The notes: generated from the letters alone by a model not told the origin. A stretch of DNA of 7,610 nucleotides from Candidatus Dadabacteria bacterium (GCA_030632765.1 DAOVUC010000075.1:1-7610), one strand, 5' to 3'. Shown: positions 1 to 7,531, counted from the stretch's first letter. A program made the numbers and translations.

Positions 1-1
1 A

Positions 2-631
2 GTTGATATTGATTTCTTTAAAAGCATATACGAGCTTGCAAAAGAATCAGGGCTTATTGTGGTTCATGACCTAGCTTATGCGGAGCTATGCTATGACGGA
101 TATAAGGCCCCAAGTTTTCTTCAGGTCCCGGGGGCTAAAGAGGTGGGGGTCGAATTTTACTCGCTATCTAAAAGCTACAATATGCCAGGTTGGCGGGTGG
201 GATTTATGGTAGGAAATGAAAAAATTGTCTCTGCCCTAAAACGAATTAAAAGCTACATGGACTACGGAATATTCACACCGGTTCAAGTTGCTGCTATATC
301 CGCCCTAAACGGACCTCAGGACTGCGTGGGTGAGATCAGAGACCTATACAAGTTAAGAAGGGACAGACTTGTGGAAGGGCTCAACAGGGCGGGATGGGAG
401 ATACCAAAGCCCAAGGGCACTATGTTTGTGTGGGGGGAAATACCTGAAGAATTTAAGAGCATGGGCTCCCTTGAATTCTCAAAGCTCTTAATAGAAGAAG
501 CTAAAGTCGCCGTCTCCCCCGGAATAGGGTTTGGAAATTACGGCGAGGGATTTCTTAGGTTCGCGTTGGTAGAGAATGAAAAGCGTATTATGCAAGCTGT
601 ACGGGGTATCAGAAGATTTCTTAATAAATAA
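2..631 (+). CDS. alaC: Alanine (glutamate-pyruvate) aminotransferase, AlaC type, C-terminal half (5' end outside the window)
   Basis: A fold-type I, PLP-dependent class I/II aminotransferase that would transfer an amino group between glutamate and pyruvate to make alanine in the cytoplasm. The frame is open from base 2, so the gene enters from the left edge; 209 residues are visible, about half of a typical 400-residue enzyme. Visible active-site features, in window residue numbers: Asp23 and Tyr26 in VVHDLAY (contacts to the PLP ring), the Schiff-base lysine Lys57 in SLSKSYN (codon at 170-172), Arg65 in GWRVGF (phosphate contact), and Arg186 in LRFALVEN (substrate carboxylate, codon at 557-559). 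The run [33 protein letters not shown] and RFALVEN matches E. coli AlaC as I remember it, more closely than AspC or DapL. LL-diaminopimelate aminotransferase or another member of the subfamily remains possible because the N-terminal half is missing. It ends in TAA and converges on tamB 39 bp away. Confidence 0.88.
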   Translation, partial: VDIDFFKSIYELAKESGLIVVHDLAYAELCYDGYKAPSFLQVPGAKEVGVEFYSLSKSYNMPGWRVGFMVGNEKIVSALKRIKSYMDYGIFTPVQVAAISALNGPQDCVGEIRDLYKLRRDRLVEGLNRAGWEIPKPKGTMFVWGEIPEEFKSMGSLEFSKLLIEEAKVAVSPGIGFGNYGEGFLRFALVENEKRIMQAVRGIRRFLNK

Positions 632-640
632 CAGTATTGA

Positions 641-650
641 TATTGTATTA
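641..650 (+). repeat. Copy 1 of the intergenic 10-mer TATTGTATTA
   Basis: An exact TATTGTATTA lies between the alaC stop and the tamB stop. The same 10-mer occurs in direct orientation at 4724-4733 and in inverted orientation at 4785-4794, both in the tamB/nuoG gap. I noticed no copy inside a gene. This could be a binding site or simply AT-rich coincidence. Confidence 0.5.
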
Positions 651-651
651 C

Positions 652-676
652 TACTAATATTTAAGAGATATTAGTA
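652..676. terminator. AT-rich hairpin between convergent alaC and tamB; weak candidate bidirectional terminator
   Basis: TACTAATAT (652-660) pairs with ATATTAGTA (668-676), giving a perfect 9-bp stem around a 7-base TTAAGAG loop. It sits where two convergent transcripts end and overlaps the tamB stop codon (671-673). The stem has only one G-C pair and no clear U-tract follows on either strand, so it is a poor intrinsic terminator by the standard rule. The position, more than the structure, suggests a role in ending transcription. Confidence 0.3.
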
Positions 677-3600
677 ATCGAAGTTGAAAAAAAGGTCAGC
701 TCCTGACTCTTCCCCTATATCACTTTCTACGGTTAAGAAATCAAAAAGCCTGTATTCTATAACAGCCCTATTTGCCGTTACAGTCGAGGAAGGGAGTCCC
801 GGACTGAAGAAATAACGTTCATAATAAAAGCGTTCATAGGAAAAGCGCTCATAGCCGACATACAAGTCTTGAGTAAGATACTTTCCTACTTCAACATGCG
901 TATCTTTGAAGCCGGTTTGACCGCCTTTTATCGTTATCACATCCAAAGCAAACTCTTCTCCGAACATTTCCCTAATTTCTCCCACTGCCATAGTACCTAA
1001 TACTTCGCCGGCTTTTTCTTGAAAGGATATCCTGGAATCTGTTGAAAGATTCTCCGATGAGGTGCCAAATACCAAATAAGAAACAATCTCATTCTCATCG
1101 AGCGGCGGGTCGCTTGAAAGCTGTATTTTGGGCTTCTCCGCAGTACCTGTAACGTTAATAAAGATTTGAACACTGGATACTTCATACAAAGCAGTGACAT
1201 CCAAAAAGGGATCTACAACCTCTTTACCTCGAAAACTGACAGTACCGCTTTCAATATTGAAGAGTTTTCCCATAAAGTGGTAATTACCCCTGACTACATC
1301 AATATTGCCACCTACAACATACATCTCTCCATAATTTTTCTTAACTGTGAGCTTCCCCTCCACTTCAATACTAGCTCCACTTCCCTTAACCCAGGAATTA
1401 GTTGGTATATCAACATCAATATCCATGGCAATATGTTCAATAAAATAGTCAAACGGGCCCTTACCTGTGAAGATAAATACATCAGCCTGAATGTTTCTAT
1501 CATCAACAAATTGTATATTTTCAATGTATTTTACCGGCTTCTCGGGAACAATAGCCTTTACCTCTCTTGCCGTAAGACTTCCATCTATAAATGCCTTAAA
1601 GCCCTGCCCCTTAACATTCAACTCACCATCGAGATTGGCAGTAACATCATCAGGATTTGATTTCACTAGGAACTCTTTCATAGTACCCTTGGCGGTATAA
1701 GACAGATCGCGCAGGTCAACTGTTCCTCCAAAAATCCCTCCCCCCTCTCCGGAATTTATAGCTGCAGGCTGTAAAATCCCGTAATCTCCGTCCAGGTCCA
1801 TAACGCAATAAGGTATTTCTACCTCGTTACGTAGAGAGTACAAATCAAGCTTAATGTCTTCGATCTCAATTTTGCCTGCCACATTGGGTTTCTCTCCAGT
1901 GCCGAAAGCACTTACATCAATCTTTAACTTCCCGTCTATTTTCTCAAGCTCGGGATTAAATGCGGCAAGCGGACTGATGTCAATTCCGTCGGATCTAACA
2001 CTCAGATCAATAGTTGCTTGCTTATAAGCATCCATTAGGTCCGGAGAACTAAGATCTATATTTGCTTTTCCAGATGCGGTAAGAATCTTTTGAGACTTAT
2101 CGGTTACATCGAGGTTAAAATCTATACCGCTTTTAGAAACTAGAAGATTTAGAATAAGCTCATCACTTTTAAAGTTCATAAACTCCAGGTTCTTTGCACT
2201 AATATTGGTTTTTATATCCGGGTATTTAAGAGAGGTGTCTAAATCTATATTTCCTGTAAGCTGCCCTTTTAATGGGAAAAAGAGGTTTAATAACTGAGAT
2301 ACATCCTCCAGGTTTAACTTCTTAAGCTCTAAAGATCCACTCAGACTGCCGTCAAAACCCAGATCAACCGCTCCAATAATATAGTTATCTTTGTGATAGA
2401 GATTAAAAGAACTTATGCTTATTTTATCTTTGAAAACTGATAGGAGTACCGGGGTCTTATTATTGAGAACCTCTTTTTGAAAATTCAGGTTGATTTTACT
2501 TATTTCCAGCTTCGTCTCATTTTCATTTAGCTCGGTGAGCCTAAAATCCATTTTATATCTGGTATTAAATGCCCCCAAAATATTAAGGCTTCCATCTATC
2601 AATTCACCCTTGCTGTCAGCTTGGAAAGTTGCGGATTTAATCCTTTTGCCATTAATTTCAGCGCCCCTTAGAGTTCCTTTAACATGGAGCCTGGGATCCT
2701 GGTAACTAAAGAAGCTGTCTCCAGAAATATCTAACTCTTGAATTAGAAAACTTTCTTTATCGTCGGCCAACTCAGATCCTCTCGCACTGAGAATTATTCT
2801 GGGCCTGGTAAAATCACCTTTTAAGGTACCGCTTAATTTAAGGAACCCTTTAACATCAAAATTGTCTATAAAATTAGACAATACGCTAAGGTCTCTGATA
2901 TCAGCATTATATTTAATCCCTTTAGACCCCTCATTGCTAAAACTTCCGGATGCTTTAAGAGTTACCTCGTCTGAGTCAACAGAAAGAGATTGTATTTTGA
3001 GTACCCTCTCATTGTAGGAAGCCTTAAGTTCCCCCCGTTTTATATCGAGCCCGGATAGGGTGGAGGGCAAAATCTCGCCTTGTATGGAGCCTACAAAGCC
3101 GTCTAGAAAATCCCCTTCTAACGGAACAGAGCCTTTTAATTGAAGATTTGAATTAATGCTGCTCTTATAATGTTCATCCTTTAGTAAGAAAGCTAAGTCT
3201 GCCTTAACAAAACTTGTATTTAGATCATAATCCACTTTAGAGCCCGTTATCTGTAGTGGACCGCTTACTCTCAGTTCCCCTACATCACTACCCGTAAGGT
3301 TTAGACTGGCTAAATCAAGCTGTGCTTGTAAACTGCGGCGCTTATTCCAATCTCCCCTTATATTAAATGTGGCGTTTAAGTTTGCGTCGAGAATTGAATT
3401 TGCTCTCTCTTCTAAACTCACGTCTTCTTCCAGCACATTGCTCTCTTCTACCATTTCAAAAACTCGTGAAGCTTGCAAAGAATCAATTGTGAAATTAATA
3501 TCAAGTTTGTTATTTGCCCCCTCAGCCAGCATCTGCTCCAAGTCTAATTTCCCATCAAATGAGACACTCCCAAAATCTGTATTTAGTGACCCTCCCTTTA

Positions 3601-4609
3601 GCACTATATCTGAGCCATCAACATTTATAACATCAATCCCACCCTGTAAACCCTCTCCTCTTAAAGTTGAATCTACGAGTTTAAGTTTCCCGTTAGCTCG
3701 TAAATATCGATAGTTTTCATAATCGCCATTGGCGACTAACTCCATATTGATATTGCCAATACCCTCATCCAAACCAAAGTTCTCTGCAGTAGCGGTAAGA
3801 GTAAATTCGGGATGTTTCAGATTTGTTGCAAACCCTTTTACTCTAAATTCAGCATCGCCGGAATGAAAATCTAAACGCTTTACATCAAATTTATCTACTC
3901 CTTTTCCCTTAGTATAAGTCGCCCTGCCCAAGATATCGTCCAAGTACAAAGTATCGCTATCAGTATCTTGAAATAAAATCCCTAGATTGCTCTTTCGCAG
4001 TTCGATCTCTACCCTCTCATCTATCTTGAACATCTTGATAGTGAGATCTATCTTGTCTGACTTAAGGTCCGTTACTTCCTTTTTAACACGGTCGTCAATC
4101 CTGATTTTAGCTTGAGTCAAAATAGCATTCTGAATAAAGACATTCCATTGTGGTGACTCTTGTGGATCCTTCTCTTCTTCCCAAGCGCCGAGCTTTTCAA
4201 AATTCCAGGTACGGTCCTCATAATGAACTAGGTGGATTTGAAGCCCTGTTATGGATACTTCATCAAGGGGAATGACTTTGCTAAACAACATAGAGCTGTC
4301 CAGAAGAAGCGGCAGGGAATAATCAATAAATATCTCATCTGATTCGATGAAGGGCTGACCCTCAATCTCAAAGGAAACATCGCGGAGTATAATCCCTCTA
4401 AGGAAGTCCCCCTCGATGCTGCCGATTATAAAGCCCTGGTTAGTAAGGGAGCTAACGATTGCATTTGTTGTAACCCTCAAAAATTGCTTAAAAAAACTGG
4501 ATTGGACAACGAAAAATGTTAGACCTACCAAGAGGGCTAAAATTAGAAGAAATATTCCTATGGGTTTAAGTACTTTTGAGCGCATATCCTTATAATTCAA
4601 GTATAACAC
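671..4609 (-). CDS. tamB: TamB-family AsmA-like envelope protein (translocation and assembly module subunit TamB)
   Basis: A 1312-residue protein anchored in the inner membrane and expected to span the periplasm as a long beta-groove, the architecture linked to outer-membrane protein assembly (with TamA or BamA) and phospholipid transport. Residues 11-16 are basic and 17-36 form one hydrophobic segment, a signal anchor. Residues about 60-125 (GSIEGDFLRGIILRDVSF and following) match the usual TamB N-terminal start. The middle, about 250-970, is a series of beta-rich AsmA-like units with recurring short G-x-L and P-x-I elements. The C-terminal TamB domain (DUF490), about 970-1312, is unmistakable: DIPTNSWVKGSG, GGNIDVVRGNY (from 1100), FNIESGTVSFRG, IQLSSDPPLDENEI, VGKYLTQDLYVGY and an end in NFDY. 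The length is close to E. coli TamB (about 1260). The start is uncertain: the longest frame opens with GTG at 4609, but ATG at 4585 gives a conventional n-region before the membrane segment; neither has a well-spaced Shine-Dalgarno. It is flanked by a convergent and a divergent gene, so it is transcribed alone and has no tamA next to it here. Confidence 0.93.
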   Translation of the reverse strand: MLYLNYKDMRSKVLKPIGIFLLILALLVGLTFFVVQSSFFKQFLRVTTNAIVSSLTNQGFIIGSIEGDFLRGIILRDVSFEIEGQPFIESDEIFIDYSLPLLLDSSMLFSKVIPLDEVSITGLQIHLVHYEDRTWNFEKLGAWEEEKDPQESPQWNVFIQNAILTQAKIRIDDRVKKEVTDLKSDKIDLTIKMFKIDERVEIELRKSNLGILFQDTDSDTLYLDDILGRATYTKGKGVDKFDVKRLDFHSGDAEFRVKGFATNLKHPEFTLTATAENFGLDEGIGNINMELVANGDYENYRYLRANGKLKLVDSTLRGEGLQGGIDVINVDGSDIVLKGGSLNTDFGSVSFDGKLDLEQMLAEGANNKLDINFTIDSLQASRVFEMVEESNVLEEDVSLEERANSILDANLNATFNIRGDWNKRRSLQAQLDLASLNLTGSDVGELRVSGPLQITGSKVDYDLNTSFVKADLAFLLKDEHYKSSINSNLQLKGSVPLEGDFLDGFVGSIQGEILPSTLSGLDIKRGELKASYNERVLKIQSLSVDSDEVTLKASGSFSNEGSKGIKYNADIRDLSVLSNFIDNFDVKGFLKLSGTLKGDFTRPRIILSARGSELADDKESFLIQELDISGDSFFSYQDPRLHVKGTLRGAEINGKRIKSATFQADSKGELIDGSLNILGAFNTRYKMDFRLTELNENETKLEISKINLNFQKEVLNNKTPVLLSVFKDKISISSFNLYHKDNYIIGAVDLGFDGSLSGSLELKKLNLEDVSQLLNLFFPLKGQLTGNIDLDTSLKYPDIKTNISAKNLEFMNFKSDELILNLLVSKSGIDFNLDVTDKSQKILTASGKANIDLSSPDLMDAYKQATIDLSVRSDGIDISPLAAFNPELEKIDGKLKIDVSAFGTGEKPNVAGKIEIEDIKLDLYSLRNEVEIPYCVMDLDGDYGILQPAAINSGEGGGIFGGTVDLRDLSYTAKGTMKEFLVKSNPDDVTANLDGELNVKGQGFKAFIDGSLTAREVKAIVPEKPVKYIENIQFVDDRNIQADVFIFTGKGPFDYFIEHIAMDIDVDIPTNSWVKGSGASIEVEGKLTVKKNYGEMYVVGGNIDVVRGNYHFMGKLFNIESGTVSFRGKEVVDPFLDVTALYEVSSVQIFINVTGTAEKPKIQLSSDPPLDENEIVSYLVFGTSSENLSTDSRISFQEKAGEVLGTMAVGEIREMFGEEFALDVITIKGGQTGFKDTHVEVGKYLTQDLYVGYERFSYERFYYERYFFSPGLPSSTVTANRAVIEYRLFDFLTVESDIGEESGADLFFNFDY
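811..855 (-). repeat. Three tandem 15-bp units within the tamB 3' region
   Basis: Read on the plus strand, three consecutive 15-mers align: 811-825, 826-840 and 841-855, with consensus aaaagcgttcatagg. Units 2 and 3 agree at 13 of 15 positions and units 1 and 2 at 11 of 15. Because 15 is a multiple of three, the repeat stays in frame and encodes YERF-SYERF-YYERY (TamB residues about 1253-1266), a short aromatic and charged stretch just after the conserved VGKYLTQDLYVGY motif. A small in-frame duplication is the simplest origin. Confidence 0.75.
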
Positions 4610-4723
4610 AACCCTATATAAACAACATCTTGGTGAGAAATGCTTCGCTTAATCCATTTGAGGCGTAAGTATCCTGAAAATCACTGTTTTTTATAGAAAT
4701 TCCATCCACCATCCAATACCTAA

Positions 4724-4733
4724 TATTGTATTA
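4724..4733 (+). repeat. Copy 2 of TATTGTATTA, left arm of a 10-bp inverted repeat
   Basis: The exact 10-mer is followed 51 bp later by its perfect reverse complement at 4785-4794. The arms do not extend beyond 10 bp. The spacing is too wide for a simple dimer operator but would suit two separate sites, or looping. Confidence 0.5.
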
Positions 4734-4780
4734 ACTGTCTTGTTCTAAATCTCTAATAAACGACGGGCATCCTCTTTAAC

Positions 4781-4809
4781 TTGCTAATACAATAATGGTC
4801 AGATACTAT
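4781..4809 (+). promoter_or_regulatory. Weak candidate sigma-70-type promoter for nuoG-nuoH
   Basis: TTGCTA (4781-4786, four of six matches to the -35 consensus) is separated by an ideal 17 bp from TACTAT (4804-4809, four of six matches to the -10). This would start transcription near 4816, about 26 bases before the nuoG ATG. The inverted 10-mer copy lies almost entirely within the spacer, where a bound protein could affect promoter use. Each hexamer is only a partial match, so this is tentative. Confidence 0.3.
4785..4794 (-). repeat. Copy 3 of TATTGTATTA (inverted; TAATACAATA on the plus strand)
   Basis: This is the perfect reverse complement of the copies at 641-650 and 4724-4733. It lies 47 bp before the nuoG start codon and overlaps the candidate promoter spacer. 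Its function is unknown. Confidence 0.5.
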
Positions 4810-4841
4810 TTTCGAAGCTTTCGATTTTGTAGATATTCTCT

Positions 4842-6440
4842 ATGCCAAAACTCACAATAGACGGAAAGGAAATAGAAGTTGAAAACGGTCTGAATCTAAT
4901 TCAGGCGGCGTCCAGGATTGGTATAGATATTCCCCATTTTTGCTACCATCCAGCCCTTAGCGTGGTCGCCCAGTGTAGACAATGCCTTGTTGAAGTGGAA
5001 GGGGTTCCCAAGGTCATGCCCGCTTGCAATACCTATGTTCGCGATGGGATTATAGTTAAAACAAACTCTGATAGAGCGGTAAAAGCCAGAAAAGCCACTG
5101 TAGAATTCACTTTAATAAATCACCCACTAGACTGCCCAATATGCGATAAGGGGGGGGAGTGCCCGCTTCAGCTTACAACTGTACAACACGGACCGGGATA
5201 TAGCAGGTTTGAGGGTCCGGAGCAGAAAAAGGTCAGAAAGAAATACTATCTTAGCGATAAAATACTTTATGATCCAAACCGCTGCATAATGTGCACAAGG
5301 TGTGTTAGGTTCACCGATGAAGTTACCAAAACAGGGGAACTCGGGTTTAGCGGGCGTGGTTTTAGGAAAAAGATTGTAGTATTCCCGGGCAAAAATCTGG
5401 ACAACGAACTCGCAGGGAATGTTACTGATCTATGTCCTGTAGGGGCCCTACTTAACAAAGATACGCTTCATGAAGAAAGGGTCTGGTACTGGAAATTTAC
5501 TGACACAGTATGCTCTCTGTGTAGTAACGGCTGCAACATTACCGTAGGGGTTGACCCCAGAAAAGGCAGGGTCTCAAGAGTGAGACCGAGGACGAATATG
5601 GATGTAAACGAGCATTGGATCTGTGACAGGGGACGCTACAACTTTAAGGAAATGCAAGAGGATAATATGCGCCTCAAGGACCCGATACTAAGAAACGGTG
5701 AGGGCTTTAAGCTTTCTCAGTGGGACCAGGCGATAGATTTTGTAAGTAGGGAGATTACCAAAGCAGCAAACCAGTCCCCGGAATCTGTGGCGTTCTTAGG
5801 ATCGGCAACACTTACCAACGAAGAGCTATATCTCCTAAAGAAAATAACCCAGACTATAAAGACAAGTAAGGTCGCGGGTAACATAGGATTAATTAATGAT
5901 TTAAAACTTCATGGTTTATTAAGTACTGACCCTTACCCAAATAGTACCGGCGTTAAGGATATGGGTTTCCCATATGGATCAAACCATGTTTTAGGAGTAA
6001 TAGATTCCATTTTGGATGGTAAAGTTAAGGTTCTTTATGTTGCGGGACTTGATTTATTTGATCACGTTTTAAAAGACGACAGGGAATCACTTAAAGAAGC
6101 TCTTTCAGAGCTATCTCTTCTCGTCGTACAGGACTATAAACTTAGTGACACCGCTAGACTGGCTAATGCGATACTCCCAGGCGCGAGTGCTTATGAAAAA
6201 GAAGGTACCTTTACAAATGACCGGGGAAGAGTCCAAAGGGTAAAGCAAGTTATTGAACCGCCGGGAACAGCAAAGCCTGATTGGGAGATATTGACCCTTT
6301 TGGGAAGAAGATTGCAGGAACAAAGCTTCCTCTATGACAACCCCTCACAAATTATGCTGGATATAGCCCGGAGCGTACCTACTTATGAGGGAATAAATTA
6401 CGATAACATCGGCATGCTCGGGGCAAGCACAACCGGCTAA
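4842..6440 (+). CDS. nuoG: NADH-quinone oxidoreductase subunit G (complex I), compact form
   Basis: The large Fe-S subunit of the peripheral arm of complex I, which passes electrons from the NADH (or ferredoxin) module toward the quinone site. Ligand sets are complete: 2Fe-2S N1b with Cys34, 45, 48 and 62; N5 with His94, Cys98, 101 and 107 (NHPLDCPICDKGGEC); N4 with Cys148, 151, 154 and 198 (CIMCTRC, then LCPVGAL); and the optional N7 with Cys224, 227, 231 and 261 (CSLCSNGC, then WICDRGR). From about 275 onward is a shortened molybdopterin-oxidoreductase-like domain with VAFLGSATLTNEE, VKVLYVAG, LVVQD, ANAILPGAS, EKEGTFTN and RGRVQ. At 532 residues it is much shorter than E. coli NuoG (about 908) or Thermus Nqo3 (about 783), while both ends of the fold are recognisable, so this looks like in-frame compaction and not a frameshift. 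The ATG start fits the family N-terminus (MPKLTIDGKE), although I see no Shine-Dalgarno before it. It is the first gene of a transcript running into nuoH. Confidence 0.95.
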   Translation: MPKLTIDGKEIEVENGLNLIQAASRIGIDIPHFCYHPALSVVAQCRQCLVEVEGVPKVMPACNTYVRDGIIVKTNSDRAVKARKATVEFTLINHPLDCPICDKGGECPLQLTTVQHGPGYSRFEGPEQKKVRKKYYLSDKILYDPNRCIMCTRCVRFTDEVTKTGELGFSGRGFRKKIVVFPGKNLDNELAGNVTDLCPVGALLNKDTLHEERVWYWKFTDTVCSLCSNGCNITVGVDPRKGRVSRVRPRTNMDVNEHWICDRGRYNFKEMQEDNMRLKDPILRNGEGFKLSQWDQAIDFVSREITKAANQSPESVAFLGSATLTNEELYLLKKITQTIKTSKVAGNIGLINDLKLHGLLSTDPYPNSTGVKDMGFPYGSNHVLGVIDSILDGKVKVLYVAGLDLFDHVLKDDRESLKEALSELSLLVVQDYKLSDTARLANAILPGASAYEKEGTFTNDRGRVQRVKQVIEPPGTAKPDWEILTLLGRRLQEQSFLYDNPSQIMLDIARSVPTYEGINYDNIGMLGASTTG

Positions 6441-6450
6441 GGTTACATAC

Positions 6451-6457
6451 AAAGAGA
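6451..6457 (+). promoter_or_regulatory. Ribosome binding site of nuoH
   Basis: AAAGAGA ends 6 bases before the nuoH ATG, within the 23-bp gap after nuoG. It is a weak but well-placed purine-rich site that supports the chosen start. It contrasts with nuoG, where no such site is visible. Confidence 0.45.
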
Positions 6458-6463
6458 CTAACT

Positions 6464-7531
6464 ATGATTTGGGCTGAATTAGGAATAGCAATAATAAAAA
6501 TTGTGCTGGTTTTTTTCGTTATTCTCACACTTGTCGCATATTTAACATTTGCCGAGAGACGGGTAAGCGCATTTATTCAGGATAGGATAGGTCCAAACCG
6601 CGTAGGTCCGTTTGGCTTTCTCCAAACCCTGGCAGACGGCGTAAAGTTTATATTCAAAGAAGATATAATTCCTAGAGACGCTAACAAATACATATATATA
6701 GCAGCGCCCGCATTCTCCCTTGTCACAGCATTAATTGCTCTTGCTGTAATCCCGATAGGGAGAGGATTTGAAACAACCTTTTTTGGACTGCTTCAAGATC
6801 CTATATTTGTGAAGCTCCAAATCGCTGACTTAAATGTCGGGATTCTATACATACTGGCAATAGGCTCATTAAGCGTCTATGGGGTTGTGCTGGGCGGCTG
6901 GGCGTCCAACAGCAAGTATTCGTTCCTGGGCGGGCTTAGGGGAGCTGCGCAGATGGTGAGCTATGAGCTTGCTATGGGGATTTCAATTCTGGGAGTAATT
7001 GCCTGGACGGGCTCATTAAGACTTGAGGATATTATCGAAGCACAGCAGCACTACTGGTTTGTATTTCCTCAAATACTTGGATTCATAGTCTTCATAGTGG
7101 CTGTCTTTGCGGAGACCAATAGGCTTCCGTTTGATATGCCTGAGGCTGAAACAGAGATTGTGGCCGGGTATCTTACTGAATATAGCGGTATGAAGTACGC
7201 AATGTTTTTTATGGCTGAGTATACGCACATGATAGTCATGTCGTGTCTTATTGTGGCGCTGTTCTTCGGCGGGTGGTATCCGCTGCCCTTCGGCGGCTGG
7301 TTTGGGATTGATATCGATACGTACTGGTACCTGCCTCCAATTGTTTTCGTAGGCAAGGTGCTCATGTTCCTGTTCTTTTTTATCTGGGTCAGATTCACCC
7401 TGCCACGATTCCGCTATGATCAGGTTATGAACCTCGGCTGGAAAGTTCTTTTTCCTATAGCCATATTAAATCTTATCGTTATCAGCATAGCGATCCTGGT
7501 GCTACAGCACTACGGTTATTTAGGTTCTTAA
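6464..7531 (+). CDS. nuoH: NADH-quinone oxidoreductase subunit H (complex I membrane subunit, ND1 homologue)
   Basis: The integral membrane subunit that docks the peripheral arm and forms much of the quinone entry channel, linking quinone reduction to proton pumping. At 355 residues it is slightly longer than E. coli NuoH (about 325) and looks complete. Family signatures appear in order: AERR (30-33), RIGPNRVGPFG (41-51), LADGVKFIFKED (56-67), NVGILYILAIGSLSVYGVVL (124-143), NSKYSFLGGLRGAAQMVSYE (149-168), then NRLPFDMPEAETEIVAGYLT (219-238) followed by EYSGMKYA (239-246), with the conserved acidic residues of the quinone-side loop, and WVRFTLPRFRYDQVM (308-322). Hydrophobic segments fit the expected eight membrane helices, for example 7-29, 76-97, 127-144, 200-216, 250-269, 292-310 and 329-347. 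It lies 23 bp after nuoG in the same direction, the usual nuoG-nuoH order, so the two are almost certainly cotranscribed. Confidence 0.97.
   Translation: MIWAELGIAIIKIVLVFFVILTLVAYLTFAERRVSAFIQDRIGPNRVGPFGFLQTLADGVKFIFKEDIIPRDANKYIYIAAPAFSLVTALIALAVIPIGRGFETTFFGLLQDPIFVKLQIADLNVGILYILAIGSLSVYGVVLGGWASNSKYSFLGGLRGAAQMVSYELAMGISILGVIAWTGSLRLEDIIEAQQHYWFVFPQILGFIVFIVAVFAETNRLPFDMPEAETEIVAGYLTEYSGMKYAMFFMAEYTHMIVMSCLIVALFFGGWYPLPFGGWFGIDIDTYWYLPPIVFVGKVLMFLFFFIWVRFTLPRFRYDQVMNLGWKVLFPIAILNLIVISIAILVLQHYGYLGS

Larger units (their letters stand above)
4610..4841. promoter_or_regulatory. Divergent intergenic region between tamB and nuoG
   Basis: These 232 bp must hold the promoters for tamB (leftward) and for nuoG-nuoH (rightward) if no longer transcript reads through. 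I see no tRNA, no small gene with a convincing start, and no strong riboswitch-like fold by eye. It contains a 10-bp inverted repeat (4724-4733 and 4785-4794) and one modest promoter-like pair toward nuoG. On the tamB side a TATACT hexamer (minus strand, 4605-4600) is -10-like, but I could not find a matching -35. Confidence 0.6.

Noticed and set aside
1166..1660. A 164-codon open frame on the plus strand, antisense to tamB
   Set aside because: It lies wholly inside the well-supported TamB C-terminal coding region, shows no recognisable motif and has an Ile/Asn/Ser-rich composition typical of an antisense shadow.
3369..3713. A 114-codon plus-strand frame antisense to tamB
   Set aside because: Serine-rich low-information translation opposite conserved tamB sequence; no family features.
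4600..4628. A full tamB promoter using TATACT (4605-4600, minus strand)
   Set aside because: The -10-like hexamer is good, but at 16-18 bp spacing the upstream hexamers (ATGTTG, TGTTGT, GATGTT) do not resemble a -35, so it is mentioned only as context.
4842..6440. Reading the gene as a formate dehydrogenase or other NADP-reducing hydrogenase subunit (similar N-terminal Fe-S domains)
   Set aside because: The NuoG-specific His-Cys3 N5 motif, the EKEGTFTN/RGRVQ region, the lack of catalytic Mo-enzyme residues and the adjacent nuoH all favour complex I.
7069..7398. A 109-codon minus-strand frame opposite nuoH
   Set aside because: It overlaps the most conserved NuoH motifs on the other strand; its translation has no recognisable domain.
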